From positions 1 to 16,820 of the forward strand of contig JAUWBH010000139.1 in NCBI GenBank assembly GCA_030605085.1: a DNA stretch of 16,820 nucleotides, read 5' to 3'. The notes below the pieces were generated by a model that saw nothing but the letters and a program-made list of their open reading frames with translations, was not told the DNA's origin and made no database searches. The position numbers and the translations under genes are program-made. Position 1 is the first letter of the stretch. Each line of letters opens with the position of its first letter. Positions 1-7,974 of the stretch are shown here, piece after piece. This stretch comes from Promethearchaeota archaeon (GTDB lineage: Archaea > Asgardarchaeota > Lokiarchaeia > Sigynarchaeales > SOKP01).

Positions 1-516
1 AAACTGTCTGAACTTGAAGAATTGGAAGAACCTTTGAAATCGATTGACATTTGTAATCTTTTGAAAAAAGCGATAGGGGACTTAAGAAATAGTTATCAAT
101 CACATTCTATAGCGATCAAGGTTGATTCTCCTAGTGATAACATTGTAATAGAAGCAAATAACTTATTGTTAGAAGTGTTTGAAAACTTATTAATGAACGC
201 TGTGAAACACAACGAGAATTCAGCAATAAAGATAATAATACGAATATCTGAAGAACAACGAGAAGGATTGAACTATTTTAAAATAGAATTTATTGATAAT
301 GGAATTGGTATTGAAGACTCTAGGAAAACAACTATATTTACTAGAGGCTCAAAAGAGAATAATTACATTGGAGGAATGGGAATTGGGCTATCACTTGTAA
401 ATCTAATTGTGGAAAGAGTTAAAGGAAAAATATGGGTAGAAGACAGGTTTAAGGGGGATTCGACAAAAGGTAGCAATTTTATTGTCTTGCTTCCAGCAAT
501 AGGGCTCAGAGAATAG
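1..516 (+). CDS. Histidine kinase, C-terminal ATPase domain (5' partial)
   Basis: The frame is open to the left edge. A TTG exists at 22, but in-frame codons before it (KLSELEE) match the kinase at 7975-9156 (KLSRLED), so the true start lies outside the window. What remains is the end of the dimerisation helices and a complete HATPase_c domain. Visible motifs are an N-box (FENLLMNAVKHN), a G1 box (DNGIGIE) and a G2 box (GGMGIGLSL), followed by KIWVEDR. It should bind ATP and autophosphorylate a histidine located upstream of the window. The closest relative here is the 393-residue REC-kinase, whose ATPase domain aligns end to end, so this gene probably has a similar REC-HDxxN kinase layout (inference). 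It is the only plus-strand gene. It converges on the next gene with a 6-nt gap, so its terminator must lie inside that gene's 3' end. Confidence 0.9.
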   Translation, partial: KLSELEELEEPLKSIDICNLLKKAIGDLRNSYQSHSIAIKVDSPSDNIVIEANNLLLEVFENLLMNAVKHNENSAIKIIIRISEEQREGLNYFKIEFIDNGIGIEDSRKTTIFTRGSKENNYIGGMGIGLSLVNLIVERVKGKIWVEDRFKGDSTKGSNFIVLLPAIGLRE

Positions 517-522
517 TCTTAG

Positions 523-2778
523 TTATGCATTATTTTTAGGATCAACATTATATTCTTTAGGAATTGAAAAAAAGAAGGTTGTACCTTTTCCAACTTCGCT
601 TTCAAACCATATTTCTCCACCATGCAGTTCGATTAATCTTTTAGTTAGTGCCAAACCGATTCCTGAGCCAGAAACTGATTTTCTTTTATCGTTTTCTATT
701 CTACCAAATTCTTTAAAAACAATATCGTAATCATTCTCAGCTATGCCAATTCCAGTATCTTGAATTTGAAACTCCCATAAAACATCCCTATCTTCACACC
801 TTAAAGTAATTTGTCCTTGTTCTGTAAATTTTATCGCATTGTCTATTAAGTTATATAAAATTTGCTTAAATCGCAAGGGATCTGCTTTAATATGAGTATT
901 TTCTTCTATATCAATTAAGTTCAGCTGAATACCTTTTTTTATAGAAAGATGGTTTACGAATGAGCCGATTTCGTCAAGTATTGGTAATAGTTTAAAAGTT
1001 TCAATATTCAATTTAAATTTTCCCATATCCATAAAAGACAAATCAAGTATTGTATCAATTAATGACTTCAAGTGGTTTGCTTCAGACGATACATCCTTAA
1101 GAAAATCAATCTGATCCTTATTTAGAGCACCATAACTCTTGTTTAATAATAGTGATGTGAAGCCTATGATTGCATTCAGAGGAGTTCTCAACTCATGAGA
1201 CATCGTCGCTAGGAATTTGGATTTAAATTCTAAAGATGAGATTAATTGGTCTAATAATTTTTGTCGGCCCCTTTCCGAGTTTTTACGCTCAGTTATATCT
1301 GAGAAAAAAGATTGGAGTATAAGATTATCTGCAATAGCAATGATAGTCGATGTAATTTCGAGATCGATTTTTCTTCCATCCTTTCTCTCATGCGTGATTT
1401 CTAATTTAATAGGATCTAATGAATTATAAATATCTTCAGTATAATGCTTTATTATTGTATCTGAAAAATCTGTGTTAATCAGATCATAAATCATTAAATT
1501 TAGTATTTCACCCAATTGATAGTGAAAAAGTTTTAAGGCTTTTTGATTTGCTCTCAAAATTTTGCCTGATTTGTGTATTAAAAATATCGCCAAAGGAGCA
1601 TCTTCAATCAAAGCATTCATATCATGTAATATTTGTTCTAGTCTTCTTACTTCTCGCTCTGATCGCTTAATTACTGTGATATCTTCAATTAATATATAAA
1701 TTAAGGCTTGATTGCCAATATTTATTGAAGAAAAGTTTAACTTTACCCAGAGATTTTGTTTATTTTTGTTAAGATATCTAACTTCCACGGGATTTGGAAA
1801 GTTTCCCTTAAGAATTTCACTGTAAAGTTTGTTAAAAAGTTCTAAATTATCTGAATTTACTAAAGGCGTATCTCTATAGTCTTTATTTACAATTTTTTCT
1901 TTACTAAAACTAAATAGTTGCTCTAAGCTTGAATTACAATCAACTACTATACCCTGTTTACTTAAAATCAAAAATGGATATGGTGAATTTTCAAATAGAT
2001 CGCGATATCTTTTTTCAGATTCTTGTAATCGCAATTCATACATTCTGTGTTCAGAAATATCTCTTATAGTTAATAAATCAACTATTTCACCCTCCCATTC
2101 TATTTCTACTGAATTAACTTCAGCAATTGCGATTTTGCTATGTTTACGAATGATAGTTATTTCTTTTGTTTCCTGACCAGTGGGGTATCCAAACTGTTTA
2201 CCAACAAAATCCTCTTTTTTACGATTAAAGAATTTTTCAGCTATTGGATTTACAAATCTTACGATATTTTTCTTATCAACAATAATAATACTATCTGCAT
2301 TTTTTTCAATAATTTTCTTTAGTTGTGATTCATTTTTTTGGAGCGTTTCCATTAAGGCTTCAATAGTTTGCGTCATTCTATTTCTTTCAATTGCATAGTA
2401 AATTGAACGTACTAAAGGATTGCTCTCTATTTGTTCTTTAATAAAGTAATCTTGAGCTCCTGCTTGTACAGCTTGTCTGGCAAAAGTTTCATCGTTTAAA
2501 CCTGTGAGAACTATAATTGGAATATAACTTGTCTTTTCTCTGGTTCTTATAATTGTTTGAAATCCAGAACTATCAGGTAGAGATAAGTCTAAGAGGACGA
2601 TATCAATTTCACTTTCCTCAATATAACGTAAACCATCTACTAGATTTTCAGTGATTGTTAATTTGAATTTGAAATTATCTGCATTATTCAGTAATTCTTG
2701 TGTTAAACGAGAATCTCCTGGATTATCCTCTATGAGTAGAATTCTAACCGGTACGTTTTGTGATTTTTCTATTGCCAT
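523..2778 (-). CDS. Hybrid sensor histidine kinase, REC-PAS-PAS-PAS-HisKA-HATPase
   Basis: This 751-residue cytoplasmic kinase begins with a receiver domain (about 10-135). It has acidic residues E17/D18, phospho-acceptor D64 in LLDLSLPDS, T92 and K114. Three PAS domains follow (about 150-245, 255-372 and 380-500), the last ending in the usual DITERK. The HisKA motif SHELRTPLNAIIGF gives phospho-histidine H528. The ATPase has N643/N647, D674 in DTGIGIA and the GSGIGLA loop at 704-710. An N-terminal receiver lets another kinase in the cluster modulate this one (inference from family architecture). It uses the canonical HELRTPL core, unlike its HDLQEPL neighbours. The ATG has no Shine-Dalgarno site but lies about 23 nt downstream of a TATA-like box, which suggests a leaderless transcript. 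The stop lies 6 nt from the convergent gene. Ligands of the PAS domains cannot be told from sequence. Confidence 0.95.
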   Translation of the reverse strand: MAIEKSQNVPVRILLIEDNPGDSRLTQELLNNADNFKFKLTITENLVDGLRYIEESEIDIVLLDLSLPDSSGFQTIIRTREKTSYIPIIVLTGLNDETFARQAVQAGAQDYFIKEQIESNPLVRSIYYAIERNRMTQTIEALMETLQKNESQLKKIIEKNADSIIIVDKKNIVRFVNPIAEKFFNRKKEDFVGKQFGYPTGQETKEITIIRKHSKIAIAEVNSVEIEWEGEIVDLLTIRDISEHRMYELRLQESEKRYRDLFENSPYPFLILSKQGIVVDCNSSLEQLFSFSKEKIVNKDYRDTPLVNSDNLELFNKLYSEILKGNFPNPVEVRYLNKNKQNLWVKLNFSSINIGNQALIYILIEDITVIKRSEREVRRLEQILHDMNALIEDAPLAIFLIHKSGKILRANQKALKLFHYQLGEILNLMIYDLINTDFSDTIIKHYTEDIYNSLDPIKLEITHERKDGRKIDLEITSTIIAIADNLILQSFFSDITERKNSERGRQKLLDQLISSLEFKSKFLATMSHELRTPLNAIIGFTSLLLNKSYGALNKDQIDFLKDVSSEANHLKSLIDTILDLSFMDMGKFKLNIETFKLLPILDEIGSFVNHLSIKKGIQLNLIDIEENTHIKADPLRFKQILYNLIDNAIKFTEQGQITLRCEDRDVLWEFQIQDTGIGIAENDYDIVFKEFGRIENDKRKSVSGSGIGLALTKRLIELHGGEIWFESEVGKGTTFFFSIPKEYNVDPKNNA

Positions 2779-2795
2779 TTCTATGCTAAAGACAG

Positions 2796-2807
2796 TTTTT
2801 ATATTAA
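2796..2807 (-). promoter_or_regulatory. Candidate TATA box upstream of the 751-residue kinase
   Basis: On the minus strand this reads TTAATATAAAAA. Its centre is about 23 nt upstream of the ATG at 2778, close to the spacing expected for archaeal leaderless transcription, and there is no Shine-Dalgarno site at that ATG. It sits in the 102-nt gap 2779-2880, which holds nothing else recognisable. AT-rich DNA yields such matches by chance, so confidence is limited. Confidence 0.4.
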
Positions 2808-2880
2808 TTAGGTATTTTATTTATTAATATTGCGTCAAGTTTCTGATATTTTGTACTTTCTAGATATAATTCATCTTATT

Positions 2881-3339
2881 TCACTCAAAAGCATCATGTG
2901 GAGGTAAAATTACAATTGAAAACCAAAATTCACCCACAGATTTAACTACTTTTATAAATTGTTCCATGTTCACGGGTTTAGTTATGTAGCAATTAGCGTG
3001 AAGCTCATAGGATTTAATTATATCTTCTTCTGCTTCGGAAGTGGTTAATATAACTATAGGTATTTGCTTTAAAACAGGATCTGATTTTATCTCTCCTAAA
3101 ACTTCGCGTCCATCTTTCCTTGGCAAATTAAGATCTAATATTATAAGGTCAGGCCGGGGCTTGTCCTTATAGATACCTTCTTTCTTTAAATAGGATAGAG
3201 CTTCTATTCCATCATCTACAACCTGCAGATTATTAATAATTTTTGATTCTTTAAGAGCTTCGAGTGTTAACCGCACATCTCCAGGGTTGTCTTCAATTAA
3301 TAAAATTTCAACAGCTTTGAATTTATGCCTCTTATTCAT
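2881..3339 (-). CDS. Stand-alone response regulator, Rcp1-like
   Basis: This is a 152-residue single receiver domain with no output domain. Acidic residues E16/D17 lie in [13 protein letters not shown], the phospho-acceptor is D69 in [12 protein letters not shown], the switch residue is T99 or T100, and K121-P122 follow. The long β3-α3 insertion ([10 protein letters not shown]) and the C-terminal FWFSIVILP segment are typical of the Rcp1 family, the partners of cyanobacterial phytochrome kinases and of many archaeal HDLQEPL kinases. It lies immediately downstream of such a kinase (3459-5402), which makes that kinase its likely phosphodonor (inference). It may act by protein-protein contact or as a phosphate sink. 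The first in-frame ATG was chosen because a TGA lies two codons upstream. An AAAGGTG Shine-Dalgarno site and a good TATA box precede it. It is a clear paralogue of the 158-residue regulator at 9171-9647. Confidence 0.95.
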   Translation of the reverse strand: MNKRHKFKAVEILLIEDNPGDVRLTLEALKESKIINNLQVVDDGIEALSYLKKEGIYKDKPRPDLIILDLNLPRKDGREVLGEIKSDPVLKQIPIVILTTSEAEEDIIKSYELHANCYITKPVNMEQFIKVVKSVGEFWFSIVILPPHDAFE

Positions 3340-3350
3340 TATTCATCATG

Positions 3351-3357
3351 CACCTTT
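3351..3357 (-). promoter_or_regulatory. Ribosome binding site for the Rcp1-like regulator
   Basis: On the minus strand this reads AAAGGTG, with GGTG ending 11 nt before the ATG at 3339. It fits the anti-SD of archaeal 16S rRNA. Two ATGs that overlap it on its downstream side are out of frame and hit stops quickly. Confidence 0.45.
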
Positions 3358-3362
3358 TTTTT

Positions 3363-3374
3363 TTTATATATTTA
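3363..3374 (-). promoter_or_regulatory. Candidate TATA box upstream of the Rcp1-like regulator
   Basis: On the minus strand this reads TAAATATATAAA, a near-ideal archaeal TATA element. Its centre is about 29 nt before the ATG at 3339. It lies in the 119-nt gap 3340-3458, the longest gap in the window. That gap is very AT-rich and holds no other gene. This is the strongest internal promoter candidate, and it could uncouple the regulator from the kinase upstream. Confidence 0.5.
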
Positions 3375-3458
3375 TTTATTTTTATTATGTGATTATTAAA
3401 CTTTAAATACTAATTTTTAGTCTGAATAAGATACTTTTTTGTTTGTGCTTATTCCATT

Positions 3459-5402
3459 TTAATTTCTTGGAATCGAGAAGTAGAATGTTGATCCCTTTTT
3501 TAGTTCTGATTCTACCCATATCTTCCCCCTATGGCGTTTAATTATTTTTTTACAAGCGGCTAACCCTATTCCAGTTCCTGAATACTCTCCTTTTTTATTT
3601 ATTCTCTGAAATATAACGAATATACGTTCAAAGTTTTTTGAATCGATTCCAATCCCATTATCTCGAACAGTGAAAATCCAATCGTCTTTTTTCACCTCTC
3701 CTGAGATGTGAATCTTAGGGGGTACTAACCCGTGAAACTTGATTGCATTTGAAATTAGATTTTGAAGGAGTTGAACCATTTGAGATTCATCTGCTACTAT
3801 TACTGGTAAAGGATCGTTTGTTATTATAGCGTTAGTTTCAATAACTGATATTCGTATATTATTCAAAGTTGCTTCTAAAACGACATTCATATCAGTAGGT
3901 TTAAAAACTCTACCTTGAGTTCCAATTCTAGAGAAAGCCAATAAATCATTTATTAAATTATGCATTCTGTTTGCTCCATCGATAATAAAATCGATAAAGT
4001 CGTGTGCATCTTCATCAAGACTCTCTTTATAACGTTTTTCAAGTAAATTTGCGAATCCTGACACCATTCTTAGTGGTTCTTGGAGATCGTGAGAGGCCAC
4101 ATACGCAAATTGTTCTAGTTCAGCGTTAGATCTTTTAACTTCTTCTAAAGCGTCAGTTATTTCTTCTTCAGCTTTCTTACGTTCAGTAATGTCAATTACT
4201 ATTGATCGCGATTGTAAAATTTTGCCTTTTTCATCTTTTAAAGCCTTTACTGAAAGACTTATCCAAAGCGGGAGTCCGTTTTTATGTCTCATTAAAAGTT
4301 CTTCATCTTGGATAACTTGACTATTTAAAAATCGATCAAAAACAACTTTAGCTTTCTCTTTACCCTCCCTCGAGTCGAAATAGAGATCAGTTACTTTCAT
4401 ATTCAAGAGCTCTTCCATATCATAACCTAAAATTTTAGTAGCAACTCGATTACAATACATTATCTCTCCATCAGAACTAACTGAAAAGTAAGCATTAGGT
4501 GCGTCTTCATAAAGTTCTCGGTATTTTACCTCTGATTTTTTTAACTTTTGTTCAGATTCCTTAATCTTTGTGATGTCTTGTGCAATGACTTGAATAAATT
4601 CTTTTTGTCCAATTTTCACAAAAGAGAAGAGCACATGAGCCCAGATATGAGTTCCATCCTTTTTTCTTTGTCGCATTTCTATAGGTTTTGGAATATTCCC
4701 AGTTAATAATGTTTTAAAAGTATTTGCTACGAATGGCATATCTTTTTGATAAAACCATTGAAATCTCATAAAATTTTTATCAATAAGTTCTTTTTTGGAA
4801 TATCCCCATGTCTTCTCAAACATATAATTGATTTCATTTATTTTTCCCTTTTTATCAAGCAAACAGATAGAATTTGGAGAATTGTTAAAAAGATTTTTGA
4901 ATTTTTCTTCAGATTCCCTCAAAAGCTTAGTCCTTTTTTCTACTAATTCTTCAAGATAATCTTTATGTTTTTTTAGCTCTTCTTCTGCTAGTTTTCTTTC
5001 TGTAATATCTTTTATTATAGCAGCAAGGGCGATAGGTTTATCATCACTTCCTTTTACAAGGATTACAGTTAATTGAATAGGTACTCGTGAACCATCTTTT
5101 CTTATATATTCTTTCTCAAACTCCTGAGGTGTTTCAGTTTTGAGAAGAGTTTCTAATACTTTGCCTTCTAACACTTCATATTCCATTGGTGTTATATCTT
5201 GGTATGTTTTTCCCGTTAATAATTCCTCCCTTGAATACCCTGTTAACTTTGAAAATGAATTGTTAACATCTATTAACACACCGTCCATACTCCCAAATAC
5301 AATAGCATCTTTAGAGTAGTTGAATAACCCCCTATAGCGCTCTTGAACGGTAGCTGTCACATTCTCTGCTTTCTTATGTTTGGTCTCGTCTTTCAATGTC
5401 AT
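3459..5402 (-). CDS. Sensor histidine kinase, PAS-PAS-PAS-HisKA-HATPase (Cph1-like core)
   Basis: The protein is about 647 residues from the ATG at 5402. A GTG at 5414 would add four. I prefer the ATG because a TATA-like element is centred about 24 nt upstream of it, as expected for a leaderless start, and neither codon has a well-placed SD. Numbered from the GTG, three PAS domains lie at about 25-140, 170-285 and 295-412, ending in DITERK or similar. The first two are separated by a coiled linker (YLEELVEKRTKLL). The kinase core has H442 in SHDLQEPLRM, N552, D585 in DNGIGI and the GTGIGL loop at 613-618. The HDLQEPL core resembles that of the cyanobacterial phytochrome Cph1. No phytochrome GAF/PHY domain or membrane helix is present. 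The Rcp1-like regulator directly downstream is the probable partner (inference). Confidence 0.94.
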   Translation of the reverse strand: MTLKDETKHKKAENVTATVQERYRGLFNYSKDAIVFGSMDGVLIDVNNSFSKLTGYSREELLTGKTYQDITPMEYEVLEGKVLETLLKTETPQEFEKEYIRKDGSRVPIQLTVILVKGSDDKPIALAAIIKDITERKLAEEELKKHKDYLEELVEKRTKLLRESEEKFKNLFNNSPNSICLLDKKGKINEINYMFEKTWGYSKKELIDKNFMRFQWFYQKDMPFVANTFKTLLTGNIPKPIEMRQRKKDGTHIWAHVLFSFVKIGQKEFIQVIAQDITKIKESEQKLKKSEVKYRELYEDAPNAYFSVSSDGEIMYCNRVATKILGYDMEELLNMKVTDLYFDSREGKEKAKVVFDRFLNSQVIQDEELLMRHKNGLPLWISLSVKALKDEKGKILQSRSIVIDITERKKAEEEITDALEEVKRSNAELEQFAYVASHDLQEPLRMVSGFANLLEKRYKESLDEDAHDFIDFIIDGANRMHNLINDLLAFSRIGTQGRVFKPTDMNVVLEATLNNIRISVIETNAIITNDPLPVIVADESQMVQLLQNLISNAIKFHGLVPPKIHISGEVKKDDWIFTVRDNGIGIDSKNFERIFVIFQRINKKGEYSGTGIGLAACKKIIKRHRGKIWVESELKKGSTFYFSIPRN

Positions 5403-5421
5403 TGTTCTTTGCACTAACTTT

Positions 5422-5430
5422 TTTATATTT
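5422..5430 (-). promoter_or_regulatory. Candidate TATA box that decides the start of the PAS3 kinase
   Basis: On the minus strand this reads AAATATAAA. Its centre (about 5426) lies 24 nt upstream of the ATG at 5402 but only 12 nt upstream of the alternative GTG at 5414, which favours the ATG with a leaderless mRNA. A GAGAGGA sequence farther upstream is about 23 nt from the GTG, too far to act as its SD. The gap 5415-5473 holds nothing else. Confidence 0.4.
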
Positions 5431-5473
5431 TCTTCATTCCTCTCTTCTTAATTTAACAATAGGATTCATATAA

Positions 5474-7531
5474 TTATTCATAAGATTCAAATTTTTTAAA
5501 ATTCTTTTTTGGAATTGAAAAGTAAAACGTAGATCCTTTTCCCAGCTCTGATTTAACCCATATTTTCCCTCCATGGCGTTGGATTATTTTTTTACATACA
5601 GCCAAACCTATTCCAGTTCCCTCATACTCATCCCTTTTGTGGAGACGCTGAAAAATAACAAAAATACGCTCAAAGTTTTTTGGCTCAATTCCGATTCCAT
5701 TATCTCTTATAGAAAATACCCATTTATCAGATTTATTTTCTCCAGACACATGAATATGGATTGGGCTTTTCCCACGGAATTTAATAGCGTTAGACATTAA
5801 ATTTTGTAGAATTTGCGTCATTTGTGATCCATCAGCTATTATTACCGGTAAAGGATCATATGTAATTTCAGCATCAGCTTCTATTGTTGATTGTTGAATG
5901 TTTGCTAAAACATCTTCTAGAATGATATTCATATCAGTCGGACTAAAGGAGATACCCTTGGTTCCCACTCTTGAAAAAGTCAGCAGATCGTTAATTAAAC
6001 CTTGCATTCTAGTTGCTCCATCTACAGCGAAATTAATAAATTCATTCGCTTCATCATCCAACTTATCTTGATAACGTTTTTGCAATAATTGGGTAAAACT
6101 TGCCACCATTCTTAAGGGTTCTTGCAGGTCGTGAGAAACAACATAAGCAAATTGTTCCAATTCGGCGTTTGATTTTTTTAGATCCTCCATTGCGCTTCTC
6201 AAATTTTCTTCTACCTTTTTGCGTTTAGTAATATCAGTGCTGCTTACTGTAAAGCCAATAATTTTACCAGATTTTAGCATAGGTCCGATTCGGGCCTCAA
6301 AATGGAATATATTGCCCTTAGGGTCTATATAATCAGTATAATATTGATCAGGTTGGCTAGATTGCAGAATACGATCAAAACATTGCTCTACTGATTCTTG
6401 ATATTCCTCAGGTATATACTTATAAACTGAATTCCCAATTACTCCCTCTGGTGTTAAACCAGGAGCGGTATGATTGATAAATGTGATATTATAATTTAGA
6501 TCTAGTGTCCATATATTATCTGAGGAGTATTCGGTTATTGAACGCCATTTTTCCTCACTTTCCCGCAAGGATTCTTCCATTTTTTTACGCTCTGTAATGT
6601 CTCGAAAACTTCCCTGTATTATAGGTTCTCCACTAATTACAGTTAAAGAAGCCACAATAGACACAGGAGTAATTGTTCCTGATTTAGTTATTATCGTCGC
6701 GTCTTCTTTAAAGTAGCCTTTCGTTTTTATATATTCTTCAAACATGTTTGTATAATATTCTTTTTTATCTGGAGGGTGGAGTGTAGACTGATGTGTTCCA
6801 ATAATTTCCTCCGTTTTTTTTTCTAAAAGAGTTTCTGCCATTTTATTGCAGTTTATAATCAATCCTGATCGACGATCTGCCCAAAATATGGCATCTGCAG
6901 CATTTTCAAACGCCAGTCTAAATTTTTCTTCGGATTCGCCTAATTCTTTAGTTCTAGCTTCTACTAACTGCTCAAGATGATCGCGGTGGTTTTTAAGTTT
7001 TTCTTCCATTTTCATCTTTTCTATAATTATTCCAATTTCATGACCAATATAATCAAATATCTCTTTTTCTTCTTTTGAAAATAAGTGTCTTTTCTTAGAA
7101 GCTAGATTTAACGCACCAATCACCACTTTTTTTGATATTATTGGTATTGCAGCAAGTGCTAATAATCCCGATTTTTCTGCAAATACGGGGTCGTTTAACT
7201 GCCAATTCTCAGAGAAAATTGGCTCTGCTTTATAAAATAATGTTTTATATGGTTCAATATCTAAAGAACATTCCTTAACAGCATCAACAAAATCTTGTGG
7301 CAAATTTTTAAAATATATAAGATTTGCTACATTGTTATCATAATCAGCAATGTAAACACCACTACCATCAAAATCCATCAGATCTAAAGTTAAGTCAAAA
7401 GTTTCCTGAATCATTGTATCAAAATTCTCTGCTCTATTTGCTGTAAGAATGATTTTATTTAAGATTTCAATTTTCCTATTATGGAATTTTAATTTTTGTT
7501 CAATTTCTTTTTTTAATTTGAAACTATTCAT
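5474..7531 (-). CDS. Sensor histidine kinase, GAF-PAS-PAS-HisKA-HATPase (Cph1-like core)
   Basis: This is a 685-residue cytoplasmic kinase. The N-terminus is a short coiled stretch, then a GAF domain (about 20-172; ALAAIPIISKKVVIGALNL is typical GAF core). A coiled linker with DHLEQLVEARTKEL (184-197) follows, then two PAS domains (about 200-318 and 322-438). The kinase core has phospho-acceptor H467 in SHDLQEPLRM, N577, D610 in DNGIGI and the GTGIGL loop at 638-643. From NAELEQFAYV to the C-terminus it is closely similar to the kinases at 3459-5402 and 9703-10713, which points to duplication within the locus. The GAF ligand is unknown, and I see no evidence that it is a bilin-binding phytochrome GAF. 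The ATG has a well-placed AGGAG. The 59-60 nt gaps on both sides fit operon membership. Confidence 0.95.
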   Translation of the reverse strand: MNSFKLKKEIEQKLKFHNRKIEILNKIILTANRAENFDTMIQETFDLTLDLMDFDGSGVYIADYDNNVANLIYFKNLPQDFVDAVKECSLDIEPYKTLFYKAEPIFSENWQLNDPVFAEKSGLLALAAIPIISKKVVIGALNLASKKRHLFSKEEKEIFDYIGHEIGIIIEKMKMEEKLKNHRDHLEQLVEARTKELGESEEKFRLAFENAADAIFWADRRSGLIINCNKMAETLLEKKTEEIIGTHQSTLHPPDKKEYYTNMFEEYIKTKGYFKEDATIITKSGTITPVSIVASLTVISGEPIIQGSFRDITERKKMEESLRESEEKWRSITEYSSDNIWTLDLNYNITFINHTAPGLTPEGVIGNSVYKYIPEEYQESVEQCFDRILQSSQPDQYYTDYIDPKGNIFHFEARIGPMLKSGKIIGFTVSSTDITKRKKVEENLRSAMEDLKKSNAELEQFAYVVSHDLQEPLRMVASFTQLLQKRYQDKLDDEANEFINFAVDGATRMQGLINDLLTFSRVGTKGISFSPTDMNIILEDVLANIQQSTIEADAEITYDPLPVIIADGSQMTQILQNLMSNAIKFRGKSPIHIHVSGENKSDKWVFSIRDNGIGIEPKNFERIFVIFQRLHKRDEYEGTGIGLAVCKKIIQRHGGKIWVKSELGKGSTFYFSIPKKNFKKFESYE

Positions 7532-7540
7532 CTTTTATGT

Positions 7541-7545
7541 CTCCT
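7541..7545 (-). promoter_or_regulatory. Ribosome binding site for the GAF-PAS kinase
   Basis: On the minus strand this reads AGGAG, 9 nt before the ATG at 7531. The spacing is normal and supports that start. Confidence 0.6.
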
Positions 7546-7591
7546 ATCACTTTTTCCTATAACCTTAATCATACTTACGCATTTTTAATTT

Positions 7592-7972
7592 TTAAACAAT
7601 ATTTGGACACTCAGAAAGATTCAGTATAGCTTTAATACTCCTGATTAGATAATCGAGCGAAAAGGGTTTTTTGATAAATTTGATAGCGCCTATGGAGAGG
7701 GCATTGTTCTTAATGCTTGTATCGGCACTTGCGAATATAATTTTTGCGGTATAGTCAATTGCTAAGATTTCCTTAGCGGCATCAATTCCATTTTTAATAG
7801 GCATACGGTGATCCATTAAAATGATGTTAGGCTTTTCAGAAAATGATTTAAACATATTAACTGCTTTTTCTCCATTATTTGCACTATAGACATCGAATCC
7901 TTCCATTTCTAACATCATTTTGTATAAATGTTGAATGGATAAATCATCCTCAACAACTAGAATCGTAGCCAA
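7592..7972 (-). CDS. Stand-alone response regulator, CheY-like
   Basis: This is a 126-residue single receiver domain with acidic residues E8/D9/D10 in ILVVEDD, phospho-acceptor D54 in LMDHRMP, S82 at the Thr/Ser switch position and K102-P103. It lacks the long insertion and FWF tail of the Rcp1-like regulators, so it belongs to a different receiver subfamily. No output domain follows, and it stops shortly after the last helix. The start is TTG at 7972, set by a perfect GAGGTGAT Shine-Dalgarno site 6 nt upstream that overlaps the end of the preceding kinase gene. Only 2 nt separate the two genes, so translation is probably coupled and the REC-kinase at 7975-9156 is the likely partner (inference). 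Confidence 0.93.
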   Translation of the reverse strand: MATILVVEDDLSIQHLYKMMLEMEGFDVYSANNGEKAVNMFKSFSEKPNIILMDHRMPIKNGIDAAKEILAIDYTAKIIFASADTSIKNNALSIGAIKFIKKPFSLDYLIRSIKAILNLSECPNIV

Positions 7973-7974
7973 TT

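Noticed and set aside
517..560. T-rich stretch after the plus-strand kinase as a terminator
   Set aside because: The T-run is short (ATTATTTTTA), lies within the 3' end of the convergent gene, and has no hairpin. It is too weak to call.
1217..2398. Several plus-strand open frames of 60-72 codons
   Set aside because: All lie opposite the REC-PAS3-kinase, are rich in Phe, Ser and Ile as expected for antisense of Lys/Glu-rich coding, and overlap each other.
5431..5445. Mini-ORF after GAGAGGA (ATG AAG AAA ATA TAA, minus strand) as a leader peptide before the PAS3 kinase
   Set aside because: It has four codons only and no regulatory structure, and it overlaps the proposed TATA box. The match is easily chance.
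5474..7531. Bilin-binding phytochrome GAF in the GAF-PAS kinase
   Set aside because: The kinase core is Cph1-like, but the GAF is short, has no following PHY domain, and lacks recognisable phytochrome chromophore-pocket motifs.
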